Shown: positions 42,376 through 50,663, counted from the first letter of the stretch. The stretch is DNA of 64,000 bases from Croceibacterium_B sp963783195 (GCA_963783195.1 CAWAMV010000004.1:2418001-2482000), one strand, 5' to 3'. Program-made: numbers and translations. Notes: a model not told the origin generated them from the sequence alone.

Positions 42376-43496
42376 TCCACCAGCATCGAAAAGTCGGTCA
42401 GCGCCGCGTCACGCAGGCCACGCCAGACGTTGCGCGCCTGGACCGTCTCGAACACGTCGTGCACCCGCAGCAACTGCACGCCCGCGTCCATGCCCGCAAC
42501 CGCCAGCGCGATACTGCCGCCGAGCCGCCTGTGCGCCGGGGCCTCGTTGCTCAGCGCGCCGATCGTGCGCTTGCGGCTCGCGCCCAGCAGGATCGGGCGG
42601 CCGAGCGCATGAAATAAGGGCAGGGCGTTCATCAGGGCAAGGTTGTCGGCCACCGACTTGCCGAAGCCGATGCCGGGATCGAGGATGAGCCGATCGGGCG
42701 CTACGCCGCCCTCGATCGCCCGGTCGCGCATCGCGGCGAGCCAGTCGAACACTTCGAAAACCACGTTGCCGTAGTTCGCGTCCTTGTGCAGGTCGCCGGC
42801 GATATCGCCGCTCGGGCCGGGAGCGTGCATCAGGATCACCGGCTTGCCGCTGGCAGCGGCAAACTCGAGACTGCGCGGATCGTGCCGCAGGGCCGAGACG
42901 TCGTTGAGGATCGTCGCACCCGCAGCCAGTGCCGCTTCCATCACCGCCGGGCGCCGGGTGTCGACGCTGACCGCCGCGCCCATCGCCACGCAGCGGTCGA
43001 TGGCCGGGACGACTCGCTTGATCTCGTCGCCCTCCCAGACCGCTGCGGCGCCCGGGCGGGTGCTCTCGCCGCCGACGTCGATGATCGCCGCGCCCGCTTC
43101 GTGCATCGCCGCGGCATGGTCGAATGCCGCCTCGGGATCGTCGAGGAACTGGCCGCCGTCGGACATCGAATCCGGCGTGACGTTGAGGATGCCCATGACC
43201 TGCGGCTGGTCGAGCCGGATCGTGCGATCTCCCAGCTCGAGCGGCGGGTGAGCCGCGCGCAGGTTGGCCCACTGCGTTTCGGCTTGTTCGCCAAGCGCAT
43301 CGGGCAGCGTTCCGAGCACCGCGCCGACGGTCTCCGCATCCGCGATTTCGCGCCGTGCCACCACACCTTCCTCGACCACGGTCACCGCGAATTCGCGGGC
43401 GAAGACCATGCCACCTGCGAGCCGCACCGCCTCGCCATGGAAGCTCTGCGAAGAGGGAGCGAAGGTCAGGGGCTGGATGTAGACGCGGTCGGCCAT
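42372..43496 (-). CDS. folP: Dihydropteroate synthase, with N-terminal extension
   Basis: DHPS condenses para-aminobenzoate with the pterin pyrophosphate and is the sulfonamide target. The TIM-barrel core begins at about residue 100 with MGILNVTPDSMSDGG, followed by IDVGGESTRPGA, DTRRPAV and GASRKRTIGAL. At 374 residues it is about 100 residues longer than the 270-280 usual; the N-terminal extension (1-98) has no recognised domain. A GGAG seven bases before the ATG supports this start. The upstream gap carries no clear terminator after ccrM, so both might be co-transcribed. Confidence 0.94.
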   Translation of the reverse strand: MADRVYIQPLTFAPSSQSFHGEAVRLAGGMVFAREFAVTVVEEGVVARREIADAETVGAVLGTLPDALGEQAETQWANLRAAHPPLELGDRTIRLDQPQVMGILNVTPDSMSDGGQFLDDPEAAFDHAAAMHEAGAAIIDVGGESTRPGAAAVWEGDEIKRVVPAIDRCVAMGAAVSVDTRRPAVMEAALAAGATILNDVSALRHDPRSLEFAAASGKPVILMHAPGPSGDIAGDLHKDANYGNVVFEVFDWLAAMRDRAIEGGVAPDRLILDPGIGFGKSVADNLALMNALPLFHALGRPILLGASRKRTIGALSNEAPAHRRLGGSIALAVAGMDAGVQLLRVHDVFETVQARNVWRGLRDAALTDFSMLVD

Positions 43497-43637
43497 TCAG
43501 ACGCTCCTGCCGAGGAGAATGGAACACATGGAACGGTGTCCGGAGGCGAAATGTTTGCTGGCCGCCGAAGCCATCCCCCGGGGGGCGCAAGTGTTATCTC
43601 GTGGCGCGACTGCAGGGGCGGGAAGCGGACGTTTCAT
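43497..43637 (-). other. Possible 46-aa leader open frame abutting folP
   Basis: In the 215-base gap between ccrM and folP a frame of 46 residues starts at ATG 43637. Its stop TGA directly touches the folP ATG (TGAATG). The ribosome site is weak and the protein, rich in Ser/Pro/Arg, resembles nothing known. It could couple translation to folP or be chance. The rest of the gap holds only a short CCTACA/TGTAGG inverted repeat on the minus strand near 43657-43680. Confidence 0.2.
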
Positions 43638-43711
43638 GACTTGCGCCCTACACGGGCTTCCGCTTGTAGGACAGGGGAGGCGCCCGGCGGCAAAACCGGC
43701 CTCAACAGCCC

Positions 43712-44833
43712 CTAATCCTCGTTCGCCAGCAGGTAGATCTGCCGCGCTGCGTCGATCGGCTTGATCTGGCCTTCGTGCTCCATGTGCCAGAAGGTCCAGC
43801 CGTTGCAGCTCGGCGCGCCTTGCAGCGTCTTGCCGACGTGGTGGATAGAGCCGTTTTCCTTGCCCGCCGCCAGTGAGCCGTCGGCACGCACCGTCGCAAT
43901 CCAGCGACGCTGCTTGTCGAAGACCTGGGTGCCCGGCGGGATCAGCCCGGCCTCGACCACGGCGCCGAACGCCACCTTGGGCTGCTGGCGGCGGCTCTGC
44001 ATCGTGGCGAGCGCGCTTTCGTCGAGCTGGAGTTCCTTCTCGATCCGCTTGTAGGCGGCATCGCGATAGCCGCTCTCGCGCTCGCAGCCGATCCATTGCC
44101 GGCCGAGGCGCTTGGCGACCGCGCCGGTCGTGCCGGTGCCGAAGAACGGGTCGAGCACGACGTCGCCCTTCTCGGTCGTGGCCAGCAGCACGCGATAGAG
44201 CAGCGCCTCGGGCTTCTGCGTCGGATGGACCTTGTGACCGCCTTCCTTGAGCCGTTCCTGCCCGCCGCAGATCGGGATGACCCAGTCGCTGCGCATCTGC
44301 AGTTCGTCGTTGAGCGTTTTCATTGCGCGGTAGTTGAAGTGGTATTTCGCCTTCTCGCCCATGCTTGCCCAGAGCAGCGTCTCGTGCGCGTTGGTGAAGC
44401 GGGTGCCGCGGAAGTTGGGCATCGGGTTCGACTTGCGCCAGACGATGTCGTTGAGCAGCCAGAACCCCAGATCCTGCAGGATCGCGCCGACGCGGTAGAT
44501 GTTGTGGTAGCTGCCGATGACCCACAGCGCCCCGTCCGGCTTGAGCACGCGGCGCGCCTCGCTCAGCCACTCGCGGGTGAACTTGTCGTACGTCGCGAAG
44601 CTGGCGAACTGGTCCCAGTGATCCGTCACGGCATCGACATGGCTGCCGTCCGGACGGTTGAGGTCGCCGCCGAGCTGGAGGTTGTAGGGCGGGTCGGCAA
44701 AGACGAGGTCCACGCTCGCATCGGGCAAGCCGCGCATGGCCGCGACGCAGTCGCCCGGCAGGATCCGCCCCAGGGGCAGCACGACCTCCGGCACCTCGGC
44801 CTTCGCCGAGCGAATCTTCGTAAGCTGTCCCAT
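43712..44833 (-). CDS. ccrM: Adenine-specific DNA methyltransferase CcrM (GANTC)
   Basis: CcrM methylates the adenine in GANTC and times gene expression in the alphaproteobacterial cell cycle. The 373-residue protein is a beta-class enzyme: DPPY (47-50) early, the SAM motif DPFFGTGTTG later, then a C-terminal DNA-binding domain of about 90 residues seen in CcrM but not in shorter HinfI-type enzymes. AAGGA five bases before ATG 44833 fixes the start. Upstream lies a dense GANTC cluster with a DnaA box, suggesting autoregulation. Confidence 0.95.
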   Translation of the reverse strand: MGQLTKIRSAKAEVPEVVLPLGRILPGDCVAAMRGLPDASVDLVFADPPYNLQLGGDLNRPDGSHVDAVTDHWDQFASFATYDKFTREWLSEARRVLKPDGALWVIGSYHNIYRVGAILQDLGFWLLNDIVWRKSNPMPNFRGTRFTNAHETLLWASMGEKAKYHFNYRAMKTLNDELQMRSDWVIPICGGQERLKEGGHKVHPTQKPEALLYRVLLATTEKGDVVLDPFFGTGTTGAVAKRLGRQWIGCERESGYRDAAYKRIEKELQLDESALATMQSRRQQPKVAFGAVVEAGLIPPGTQVFDKQRRWIATVRADGSLAAGKENGSIHHVGKTLQGAPSCNGWTFWHMEHEGQIKPIDAARQIYLLANED

Positions 44834-44853
44834 CCCCGTCCTTTGCCCCTGAG

Positions 44854-44862
44854 TTATCCACA
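44854..44862 (+). promoter_or_regulatory. Perfect DnaA box (TTATCCACA) upstream of ccrM
   Basis: The nonamer matches the E. coli consensus at all nine positions, 21-29 bases upstream of the ccrM start codon. It would allow DnaA to act on the ccrM promoter or leader. An isolated box does not make an origin. Confidence 0.6.
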
Positions 44863-44866
44863 GGGT

Positions 44867-45019
44867 GAGTCCAGTGGAGTCCATCGTCAAGCGGCAAGTT
44901 CGCCACAGGGCAGTGATAACGGAATATGGTTAACGCGGAACGAAAGGAGTCTGCCACAGCATGTTGAGTCTGCTGGGCTTTCGGGGACTCGATATCTTGT
45001 GGTGTGGCGCGAAGGACTC
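44867..45019. repeat. Cluster of six GANTC (CcrM) sites in the ccrM upstream region
   Basis: GAGTC or GACTC occurs at 44867, 44877, 44947, 44966, 44986 and 45015. At about 65 % GC roughly 0.5 site would be expected in 153 bases. The two nearest to ccrM are exactly 10 bases apart. Confidence 0.85.
44926..44933 (-). promoter_or_regulatory. TTAACCAT element (CtrA half-site-like) upstream of ccrM
   Basis: Read on the minus strand, in the direction of ccrM, TTAACCAT lies 93-100 bases upstream of the start codon, between GANTC sites. The octamer resembles a CtrA half-site described in alphaproteobacteria. Confidence 0.45.
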
Positions 45020-45024
45020 GGTCG

Positions 45025-45162
45025 ATGGCGTATGCGCTTCACTCTCTTGCCGCGCAGGCCCGATGCCGTGGTTTCGGGCCAGTTGCAGAGCCATGCTGGT
45101 CTTTGAACGATTTAGCCTGGCGGGAGATCGCTCACGTCATGGGAAAGACGGTAAGGCTCTGA
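45025..45162 (+). other. Possible 45-aa small open frame upstream of the histidine kinase
   Basis: AAGGA lies eight bases before ATG 45025. The predicted peptide ends NDLAWREIAHVMGKTVRL, which faintly resembles half of a helix-turn-helix. Third-position GC is about 62 %, well below neighbouring genes. No family recognised; it may be chance. Confidence 0.22.
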
Positions 45163-45236
45163 TCAGACGTGTTAAAAACTATCTTTCGAGAGGTTTGTAT
45201 TTGAAACCCGGCGGGTAAAGAGGATTCGCGCCCGAC

Positions 45237-46269
45237 GTGCCGGCGTCGCCGCTGGGGTCGCGCATGTATCGTCTTGCCAATTTCGATGTGAGCCGCAAGG
45301 CGAAGTCTCCCGGTGCGAAGCTGGCGACCAAGCTCCTTTTCGGGCTGGGCTGCGCGAGCGGGATGATTTTCATCCGCACCGCTCTGGACGTGGTGGTTCC
45401 GACGGCGGGTCCGTTCGCGCTGGTCTATCCGACCGTACTGCTGGCCACGCTCTATGGTCACTGGCAGGCCGGCCTCGTCGCGTCCTTCACCGCCTTCATG
45501 TGGGGATGGTACGTCGTGCTTTGCGCCGACCTACTCCTTCCTCTTCGCGGTCGACACCGATCTCTCGCGGGTGGTCATCAATGGGCTCGCCGTCTCGGTC
45601 GTCCTGGTCTTTGCCGAGACGTTTCGCCGGGCAGTTCGCAATGCGGCGGACGAACGCGACCGCGAGATCGAACGCCGCCGCATGCTGATGGCCGAGATCG
45701 AGCACCGGACGAAGAACAATTTCGCGCTGGTGGTGAGCATGCTCGAATTGCAGAAGCGAAAGGAAGCCGATCCGCTGGTCACCTCCGCGCTCGAACAGGC
45801 GCTCGCCCGGGTGAACTCGTTCGCCAGGGCCTACGCCAATCTCAGCGACCGGCATGGCGAAGGTGCGACCGTGGTCATGCGGCCCTACATGCGCGAGCTG
45901 GTCGAACACATGCGCAGCGCCGGCTTTCCGCCCCACGTGAGCGTCATTCTCGACTGCGACGAGTGCGAGTTGCCCCGCGAGACCGCCGTTGCCATCGGGC
46001 TGTTCACCAACGAGGCGCTGACCAACTGCGCAAAACATGCCTTCCCCGGCATGCGCGCGGGATCCGTCGTGGTGGCATTCGCCTGCGAGGGACAGGCCTG
46101 GAACCTGTCGATTTCGGATGACGGAGTTGGTGCGCGCCCGGGCGTGCGGACTGAACCCGTCAAGGGTCTCGGCACCCGGCTCTACGCGGCTTTCGCGCAG
46201 CAGGCAGGCGGACGCTTTTCGACCGAATCCAGCAACGAGGGACAGCGGGTGATCCTCGCGTCCGCCTGA
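45237..46269 (+). pseudogene. HisKA_2-type sensor histidine kinase, frameshifted in the given sequence
   Basis: The N-terminal part (45237 to about 45520) encodes membrane helices (LLFGLGCASGMIFI and VYPTVLLATLYGHW). The rest continues in the next frame with FLFAVDTDLSRVVINGL, then the kinase dimerisation motif EIEHRTKNNFALVVSML (phospho-His) and a HATPase with NEALTN and DDGVG. Removing one T in CTTTG (45520-45522) joins them into one frame of 343 residues (VVLAPTYSFLF). The family signals together with PhyR-type or other response regulators. A start at 45264 is also possible. It is either a recent frameshift or a sequencing error. Confidence 0.85.
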
Positions 46270-46346
46270 AACGGGGCGCCCGGCAAACCCGGCCCTTGCC
46301 GGACCCGCGGCCTTGTTGCATCCCCCTCGCAGACGGAGGGACTCAC

Positions 46347-47060
46347 ATGGCATTGCAAGTCATCGGCGCAGGGCTCGGCCGCACGGGCACGCTGTCACTG
46401 AAGCTCGCGCTGGAACACATCGGCTTCGGCAAGTGCTACCACATGAGCGAGATGATCTCGCAGGTGCGGGCGCACGCGCCCTTGTGGATCGAGAGCGCCA
46501 GGGGCAACCCGCGGTGGGATACGATCTTCGAAGGCTATCATTCTTCTACCGACTACCCGGGTTGCATGTTCTGGCGTGAGCTGGCGGCCTTCTACCCCGG
46601 TGCCAAGATCATCCTCACCACGCGCAGCGCGGACGGGTGGTTCGAATCGGTGTCCGACACGGTCATGTCGCCGCGTCACCGGGCGATGTTCGAGAACAAT
46701 CCCCTGATGGAAGAGTTCTTCCGCCTGACCGTGTTCGAGAGCGGACTGGAGGATCGGCTCGGCAATCGCGAGAAGATGGTCGAGTATTTCAACGAGTGGA
46801 ACCAGGCGGTGATCGACGAAGTTCCGGCCGACCGGCTGCTGGTCTACAAGGCGGGCGACGGATGGGAGCCGCTGTGCGAGTTTCTCGGCGTGCCGGTGCC
46901 GCCCGAGCCCTATCCGCGCGTGAACAGCCGCGAGGAGATGGGCGAGAATACAGAAGCGTTCAATCCGGACGCCGCCCCACCCACGCCGGAGCAGATCGAA
47001 GCGCGCGTCAAGGGATACCTGGCGCAACTGAAGGAGAAGGCGTTTCCGACCGCCGCGTAG
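46347..47060 (+). CDS. Sulfotransferase family protein (P-loop)
   Basis: The 237-residue protein starts MALQVIGAGLGRTGTLSLKLAL, the PAPS-binding phosphosulfate loop of this sulfotransferase-like family, and contains ILTTRSADGWFES in the position of the 3'-phosphate-binding segment. Members are common in marine and soil sphingomonads and fungi; acceptors are unknown. The start at 46347 agrees with the conserved loop position near residue 8. It is a single gene between the kinase and rnhB. Confidence 0.82.
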   Translation: MALQVIGAGLGRTGTLSLKLALEHIGFGKCYHMSEMISQVRAHAPLWIESARGNPRWDTIFEGYHSSTDYPGCMFWRELAAFYPGAKIILTTRSADGWFESVSDTVMSPRHRAMFENNPLMEEFFRLTVFESGLEDRLGNREKMVEYFNEWNQAVIDEVPADRLLVYKAGDGWEPLCEFLGVPVPPEPYPRVNSREEMGENTEAFNPDAAPPTPEQIEARVKGYLAQLKEKAFPTAA

Positions 47061-47086
47061 GCTCGGGACGGCGCGAACCCTCCAGG

Positions 47087-47725
47087 CTAGGCTGCGAACA
47101 GGTCGGCCTGCGCCACCGGTGCGAAGCTGCGGCGGTGGAGCGGGCTCGGCCCGTGTTCGCGCAGGGCCGTGAGGTGTTCGGGGCTGCCATACCCCTTGTT
47201 GCGGTCCCAGCCGTAGTGCGGGTGGGTGGCATGATATTCGCGCATCAGGCGGTCGCGGTATTCCTTGGCGAGGATGCTGGCCGCGCCGATCGCGGGTTCC
47301 TTCCCATCGCCGCCGACGATGGCGCGAGCGGGCCAGCGCCACTCCGAACGGCGGCCCATCGGCGTGAGGTTGCCGTCGATCAGGGCCTGCGTGCAGTCCA
47401 CCCCCAGCGCTTCGCACAGGCGGTGCATGGCGAGGGTCATTGCCAGCATGGTCGCGCCGAATATGTTGAGCCGGTCGATCTCCTCGACCTCGACCACGCC
47501 GATGCCGAAGGCGCAGCGGCGGCGGATGTGGCCTTCCAGCGTGGCGCGCCGCTCGGCCGTCAGCTTCTTGGAATCGTCGAGCCCCCCCGGGCGCGGCTTG
47601 CACAGCACGACGGCGGCTGCGACAACCGGGCCCGCCAGCGGCCCGCGGCCCGCCTCGTCGACGCCCGCGACGAGACGGCCGCCGAATGCGGCATGAAAAT
47701 CGTTGCAAGGCGTCCCGGAGAGCAT
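47087..47725 (-). CDS. rnhB: Ribonuclease HII
   Basis: RNase HII nicks RNA in RNA/DNA hybrids, including single ribonucleotides. The 212-residue protein has the active-site acidic residues in GVDEAGRGPLAGPV and in the L-I-D-G-N segment, with DDSKKL between. I start at ATG 47725; the frame is open further to 47863, but that region overlaps the divergent sugar dehydrogenase gene and is not conserved-looking. The start codons of the two divergent genes lie within a few bases of each other, an unusually tight arrangement. Confidence 0.93.
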   Translation of the reverse strand: MLSGTPCNDFHAAFGGRLVAGVDEAGRGPLAGPVVAAAVVLCKPRPGGLDDSKKLTAERRATLEGHIRRRCAFGIGVVEVEEIDRLNIFGATMLAMTLAMHRLCEALGVDCTQALIDGNLTPMGRRSEWRWPARAIVGGDGKEPAIGAASILAKEYRDRLMREYHATHPHYGWDRNKGYGSPEHLTALREHGPSPLHRRSFAPVAQADLFAA

Positions 47726-47729
47726 GACC

Positions 47730-48920
47730 ATGAAAATCCCGACCTTCGTCTTATCGCTTGGCGCCGCCGCTCTCGCAAGCTGCAGCAGCGGCGCTTCTGG
47801 GGATAGCGCCCCCTCGCCCGCCGGTCCGGCCGGGGCCGACATGGGGTCCGAGGTCGGCACCAAGGGACCTTACGCGGTCACGAGCTATGGCAGCTTCGAC
47901 GAGCCCTGGGCCATCGCCTTCGCCCCGGGCACGCGAACGATCTTCGTGACGGAAAAGCCGGGAACCATGAAGTTCGTCGACCTCGCGGCCGGCCGCATCG
48001 GGACCGTCACCGGGCTGCCAACGGTCGACTACGGCGGCCAGGGTGGCCTCGGCGACGTTGCCTTCCTGCCCTCCGAGGCCTCGCCGACGCTCGACCGGCG
48101 GACGATCTACCTGACGTGGGCCGAGGCCGGCGAAGGCGACACCCGCGGCGCGGCCCTGGGGCGCGGTACGCTGGTCTGCGAGGAGGCCGATGCCTGCCGG
48201 ATCGACGGGCTCAAGGTGATCTGGCGCCAACAGCCCAAGGTGACCGGGCGCGGACACTATTCGCACAAGATCGCCTTTTCACCCGACGGCAAGTACCTGT
48301 TCCTTTCCAGCGGCGAACGGCAGAAGGGCGAGCCGGCGCAGGATCTGTCTAACAACCTCGGCTCGATCCTGCGGCTCAAGCTCGACGGCACGCCTGCCGA
48401 GGGCAACCCGTTCTGGGACCGCGGCGGGATCAGCCGCGAAATCTGGTCCTACGGCCACCGCAATTCGCTCGGACTCGAGTTCGACCTGAACGGACAGCTG
48501 TGGAACCTGGAACACGGGCCGCGCGGGGGCGACGAGATCAACAGGATCGTGAAGGGCGACAACTACGGCTGGCCGATCCGATCGAACGGCATCAACTACG
48601 ACGGCAGCAACATCCCCGACCACTCGGCGGACGACGGGTTCCATAAGCCGGCGATCTTCTGGACCCCGGTGATCGCGCCGGGCGATTTCACGTTCTATTC
48701 GGGCAAGCTCTGGCCGCAGTGGAAGGGACAGGCTTTCGTCACCGGCCTTGCCACCCAGTCGCTCGCCCGCGTCAGCCTCGCCGGCGAGAAGGGCACGGAG
48801 GAGGCGCGGACCGATTTCGGCAAGCGCCTGCGCGACATTGCCGAGGGGCCCGACGGCGCACTGTGGGTGATCGAGGACGGCAAGGATGGCCGCCTGCTGC
48901 GCCTGCGGCCCCCCTCGTAA
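47730..48920 (+). CDS. PQQ-dependent sugar dehydrogenase family lipoprotein
   Basis: The 396-residue protein has a lipoprotein signal (M-K-I-P-T-F-V-L, then L-A-S-C) and the beta-propeller features of the soluble aldose sugar dehydrogenase/GDH_sorbosone family: GHYSHKIAFSPDG, YGHRNSLGLEF and EHGPRGGDEINRI. These bind PQQ and calcium and hold the catalytic His. It oxidises sugars in the periplasm. An ATG six bases upstream (47724) is an alternative start. PQQ genes are not in the window. Confidence 0.88.
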   Translation: MKIPTFVLSLGAAALASCSSGASGDSAPSPAGPAGADMGSEVGTKGPYAVTSYGSFDEPWAIAFAPGTRTIFVTEKPGTMKFVDLAAGRIGTVTGLPTVDYGGQGGLGDVAFLPSEASPTLDRRTIYLTWAEAGEGDTRGAALGRGTLVCEEADACRIDGLKVIWRQQPKVTGRGHYSHKIAFSPDGKYLFLSSGERQKGEPAQDLSNNLGSILRLKLDGTPAEGNPFWDRGGISREIWSYGHRNSLGLEFDLNGQLWNLEHGPRGGDEINRIVKGDNYGWPIRSNGINYDGSNIPDHSADDGFHKPAIFWTPVIAPGDFTFYSGKLWPQWKGQAFVTGLATQSLARVSLAGEKGTEEARTDFGKRLRDIAEGPDGALWVIEDGKDGRLLRLRPPS

Positions 48921-48964
48921 AGCGATTGCAAGCGGAGTTCCTCGCCCCTATCGGCGCGCCTCCC

Positions 48965-49480
48965 ATGGACGCTGCGACTCGCACCCTGATCCCGCTCGAG
49001 GCGGTCGAACCGGCGATGATCGAGGAACTGCTCGACCGCGCCTTCGAGCCCGAGCGCAAGCGGCGCACCTCCTACGCCATCCGCGAGGGGACCGAATGGC
49101 TCCCGGCGCTGAGCTTCGCCGCGCTCGACGAGGAGGGCCTGCTTGCGGGCACGATCCAGGCATGGGCGATTGCGCTCACCGATCCCAAAGGGCGGGCCCA
49201 CCCGCTTATCATGGTCGGCCCGGTCGCCGTGCTGCCCGAACTGCATGACACCGGCTATGGCCGCCTGTTGATGGCCGCGCAGGCAAGCGCGCTCGATCCG
49301 GCCGCGGCCCTGCCCCAGGTTCTCATTGGCGATGCGTCTTATTACGGCCGCTTCGGCTTTACCGAGGCGCCGCGCGGCTGGCGTTGCCCGGGCCCGTGGG
49401 ATCCGGCGCGCCTGCTGGTGCGCGGCGCCGATCCCGCCGTGCTGCCGCAGGAGGGCATACTGGGGCCTTGGCGCGGCTGA
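48965..49480 (+). CDS. GNAT family N-acetyltransferase (YhbS-like)
   Basis: A 171-residue acetyltransferase. The acetyl-CoA loop region is VGPVAVLPELHDTGYGRLLM (R/Q-x-x-G-x-G/A pattern, here H-D-T-G-Y-G), and GDASYYGRFGF is the YhbS-type C-terminal motif. The substrate is not known. It starts 44 bases after the sugar dehydrogenase and is followed by the DUF1285 gene. Confidence 0.85.
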   Translation: MDAATRTLIPLEAVEPAMIEELLDRAFEPERKRRTSYAIREGTEWLPALSFAALDEEGLLAGTIQAWAIALTDPKGRAHPLIMVGPVAVLPELHDTGYGRLLMAAQASALDPAAALPQVLIGDASYYGRFGFTEAPRGWRCPGPWDPARLLVRGADPAVLPQEGILGPWRG

Positions 49481-49519
49481 GTCTTGGCGGGAGGGGGGCG
49501 ATCTGCCATCCCCGCGGCA

Positions 49520-50068
49520 ATGCCCTACGACCCCCTTCCCGACCTGGGCTCAATGTCGCTTGCGGAGATCGCCGCGGCAGTCGAGACGCGCAGGCTGCCG
49601 CCGGTCGAGCAGTGGAACCCGGCGGAAACGGCTGATAGCCGGATGCGCATCGCCGCGGATGGAACCTGGTTTCACGAGGGCCGCCCGGTAACCCGCCCGG
49701 CGATGGTCCGCGCCTTCGCCAGCCTTCTGACGCGCGACGGCAGCGGACAGCACTGGCTGGTCACGCCCGAATGCCGCCAGTCGATCGAGGTCGAGGACGC
49801 GGCCTTCCAGGCGGTCGAGATGCGGGCCGAGGGGGATGCACTCGCCTTCCGGCTGGACACCGACGAGCTGGTGCTGGCCGGTCCCGACCACCCCCTGCGA
49901 GCCGAGGGAGATCCCGATGTGCCCGCGCTCTACCTCGCCGTCCGGCGCGGGTGCGAGGCGCGGCTCAACCGCTCGACCTACCTGCAGGTCGTCAATCATG
50001 CGCTGGCGAATGGCGGAGACCTCGTCGTTCACAGCCAGGGCGCGCGCTTCTCCCTGGTGCCGGCATGA
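49520..50068 (+). CDS. DUF1285 domain protein
   Basis: The 182-residue protein shows the DUF1285 pattern: I-A-A-D-G-T-W-F-H-E-G-R-P-V, Y-L-V-T-P-E-type WLVTPE, and LNRSTYLQVVNHAL near the end. The family is of unknown function and typically sits before a NUDIX hydrolase and cca in alphaproteobacteria, as here. Its stop overlaps the NUDIX start (ATGA). Confidence 0.88.
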   Translation: MPYDPLPDLGSMSLAEIAAAVETRRLPPVEQWNPAETADSRMRIAADGTWFHEGRPVTRPAMVRAFASLLTRDGSGQHWLVTPECRQSIEVEDAAFQAVEMRAEGDALAFRLDTDELVLAGPDHPLRAEGDPDVPALYLAVRRGCEARLNRSTYLQVVNHALANGGDLVVHSQGARFSLVPA

Positions 50069-50663
50069 GCGCCCTGTTCGACCGGTTGTCCGAACTGTTC
50101 CACGCGAGCAGTCATCTCGGCCCTATCGGTCTGCGCGACGACAGCGCCTTCGCGCCCGAGACGCTGCGGCCGGCTGCCGTGCTGATCGCGGTAACCGACC
50201 GGTCCGAGCCGGGCGTGCTGCTGACCCACAGGCCCGACACGATGCCAAGCCATCCGGGCCAGGTCGCCTTTCCCGGCGGCAAGCTGGAGGCAGGCGAGGA
50301 CGCGGTGGCCGCCGCCCTGCGCGAGGCGCACGAGGAACTCGCGGTCGACCCGGCCCAGGTCCGCGTGGTCGGCCAGGCGGACAGCTTCGTCACCGGCTCG
50401 GGCTACACGCTCACCCCCGTGCTCGGGATGATCCCGCCCGACCTCCCGCTCATGCCCGATCCGCGCGAGGTGGCAGACTGGTTCGAAGCGCCGCTGCGGT
50501 ACGTGCTCGACCAGTCGAACCACGTAACAAGGTCGGCCTGTTCCGCGGGCACGAGCGCGAATATACCGAGATCGAATGGCGGGGGCATCGCATCTGGGGG
50601 ATCACGGCCGGCATCCTCAGCAACCTGTCGCACCGGCTGGCCTGGCAGGAACTGGTGCGATGA
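50065..50663 (+). pseudogene. NUDIX CoA pyrophosphatase, frameshifted in the given sequence
   Basis: The first frame holds the NUDIX box GGKLEAGEDAVAAALREAHEEL and the upstream CoA-hydrolase signature LLTHRPDTMPSHPGQVAFPGG. After about 50525 it switches frame: the family C-terminus KVGLFRGHEREYTEIEWRG up to the stop at 50663 lies in the next frame. Adding one G in CACGTAAC (50521-50528) gives CACGTGAAC and a 199-residue intact protein. The gene overlaps its neighbours by ATGA on both sides. A one-base deletion may be a sequencing error. Confidence 0.9.

Larger units (their letters stand above)
44834..45236. promoter_or_regulatory. Regulatory region between ccrM and the divergent histidine kinase
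   Basis: This 403-base stretch has no certain gene. It is less GC-rich than its surroundings. Toward ccrM it holds GANTC sites at 44867, 44877, 44947, 44966, 44986 and 45015 (plus 45223), a perfect DnaA box and a TTAACCAT element. Two short open frames (44961-45218 and 45025-45162, plus strand) have only about 50-62 % G or C at third positions, unlike real genes here; the second has an AAGGA eight bases before its ATG. Promoters for both divergent genes must lie here. Confidence 0.6.

Noticed and set aside
44926..44965. A GGAAC...GTT EcfG-type stress promoter before the histidine kinase
   Set aside because: GGAAC and GTT occur but are 21 bases apart, not the 16-17 expected.
44961..45218. An 85-codon frame upstream of the histidine kinase
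   Set aside because: Third-position GC is about 50-55 % against much higher values in neighbouring genes, the ribosome site is far (11 bases), and no family is recognised.
44834..45236. The ccrM upstream region as an origin of replication
   Set aside because: It has a single DnaA box, no AT-rich unwinding element and no gidA/hemE/parAB/dnaA context.
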